Of a DNA stretch of 64,000 bases, positions 62,781-64,000 are shown in pieces. Numbering within the stretch: the first letter of the stretch is position 1; each line of letters begins with the position of its first letter. The notes beneath the pieces were generated by a model. It did no database searches, was not told where the DNA came from, and was given only the letters and a program-made list of their open reading frames with translations. The position numbers and the translations under genes were made by a program. The stretch comes from DATHVI01 sp035461385 (lineage in GTDB: Bacteria; Actinomycetota; Thermoleophilia; Solirubrobacterales; 70-9): the NCBI GenBank assembly GCA_035461385.1, contig DATHVI010000131.1:17857-81856 (forward strand). The letters are read 5' to 3'.

Positions 62781-64000
<1,220 letters not shown>

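Overview
The window is a very GC-rich, tightly packed bacterial stretch with short intergenic gaps, frequent ATGA/GTGA/TTGA start-stop overlaps and many GTG or TTG starts. The protein families (VLRF1-type release factor, DUF1918, Hrp1-like CBS proteins, tandem universal stress proteins, CGNR zinc finger, F-type ATP synthase with an a/c/b/delta/alpha/gamma/beta order) fit an actinobacterium. A deep lineage such as Thermoleophilia (Solirubrobacterales or Gaiellales) is my best guess, inferred only from gene style.

Layout. 1-6.9 kb: end of an unidentified gene, a truncated CGNR zinc-finger gene, an ArsR-MMPL operon, a PatZ-like acyl-CoA synthetase/acetyltransferase fusion and a short MgtE-type transporter. 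6.9-46.4 kb: a large stress/dormancy gene bank. It holds three full tandem universal stress proteins plus one split one, three CBS-pair proteins, three paralogous flavoproteins of the sulfide:quinone reductase/NDH-2 fold, a VLRF1 release factor, archease, a phosphoribosyltransferase-hydrolase fusion, a PfkB kinase/HAD mutase/GH65 phosphorylase/P-type ATPase operon, Hsp20, a CBS-containing site-2 protease, DUF1918, a kinase-like/P-loop fusion, a VKOR/DsbA pair, ABC transporters, and a two-component system whose kinase has a DosS/DosT-like GAF domain and whose regulator is NarL/LuxR type. This list closely parallels the Mycobacterium tuberculosis DosR (hypoxia/NO dormancy) regulon. A persulfide-handling operon (rhodanese-MBL fusion, ArsR, TauE) sits inside it. 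46.8-64 kb: housekeeping genes prfA, prmC, a YrdC/TsaC-type gene, an MscS channel, glyA, two cell-envelope genes, a MerR-controlled pair, a cupin, a secreted serine protease, and the ATP synthase operon, which runs off the right edge inside atpD.

How it fits together. The main observation is a 17-bp imperfect palindrome, TCSGTRS-N3-SYACSGA, found between genes in front of most units of the stress bank. Five sites match every defined position, at 10836, 29628, 33529, 38703 and 42689; six more match 12-13 of 14. I propose it as the operator of the DosR-like regulator at 39203-39862, making the 7-46 kb block a locally encoded dormancy regulon. The ATP synthase operon is odd in its own way: long structured spacers separate its genes, and atpG appears to start at an ATA codon, with its ribosome-binding site inside one arm of a perfect 16-bp inverted repeat.

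No tRNA, rRNA, CRISPR array, insertion sequence or replication origin was recognised. No gene-free stretch exceeds 300 bases.
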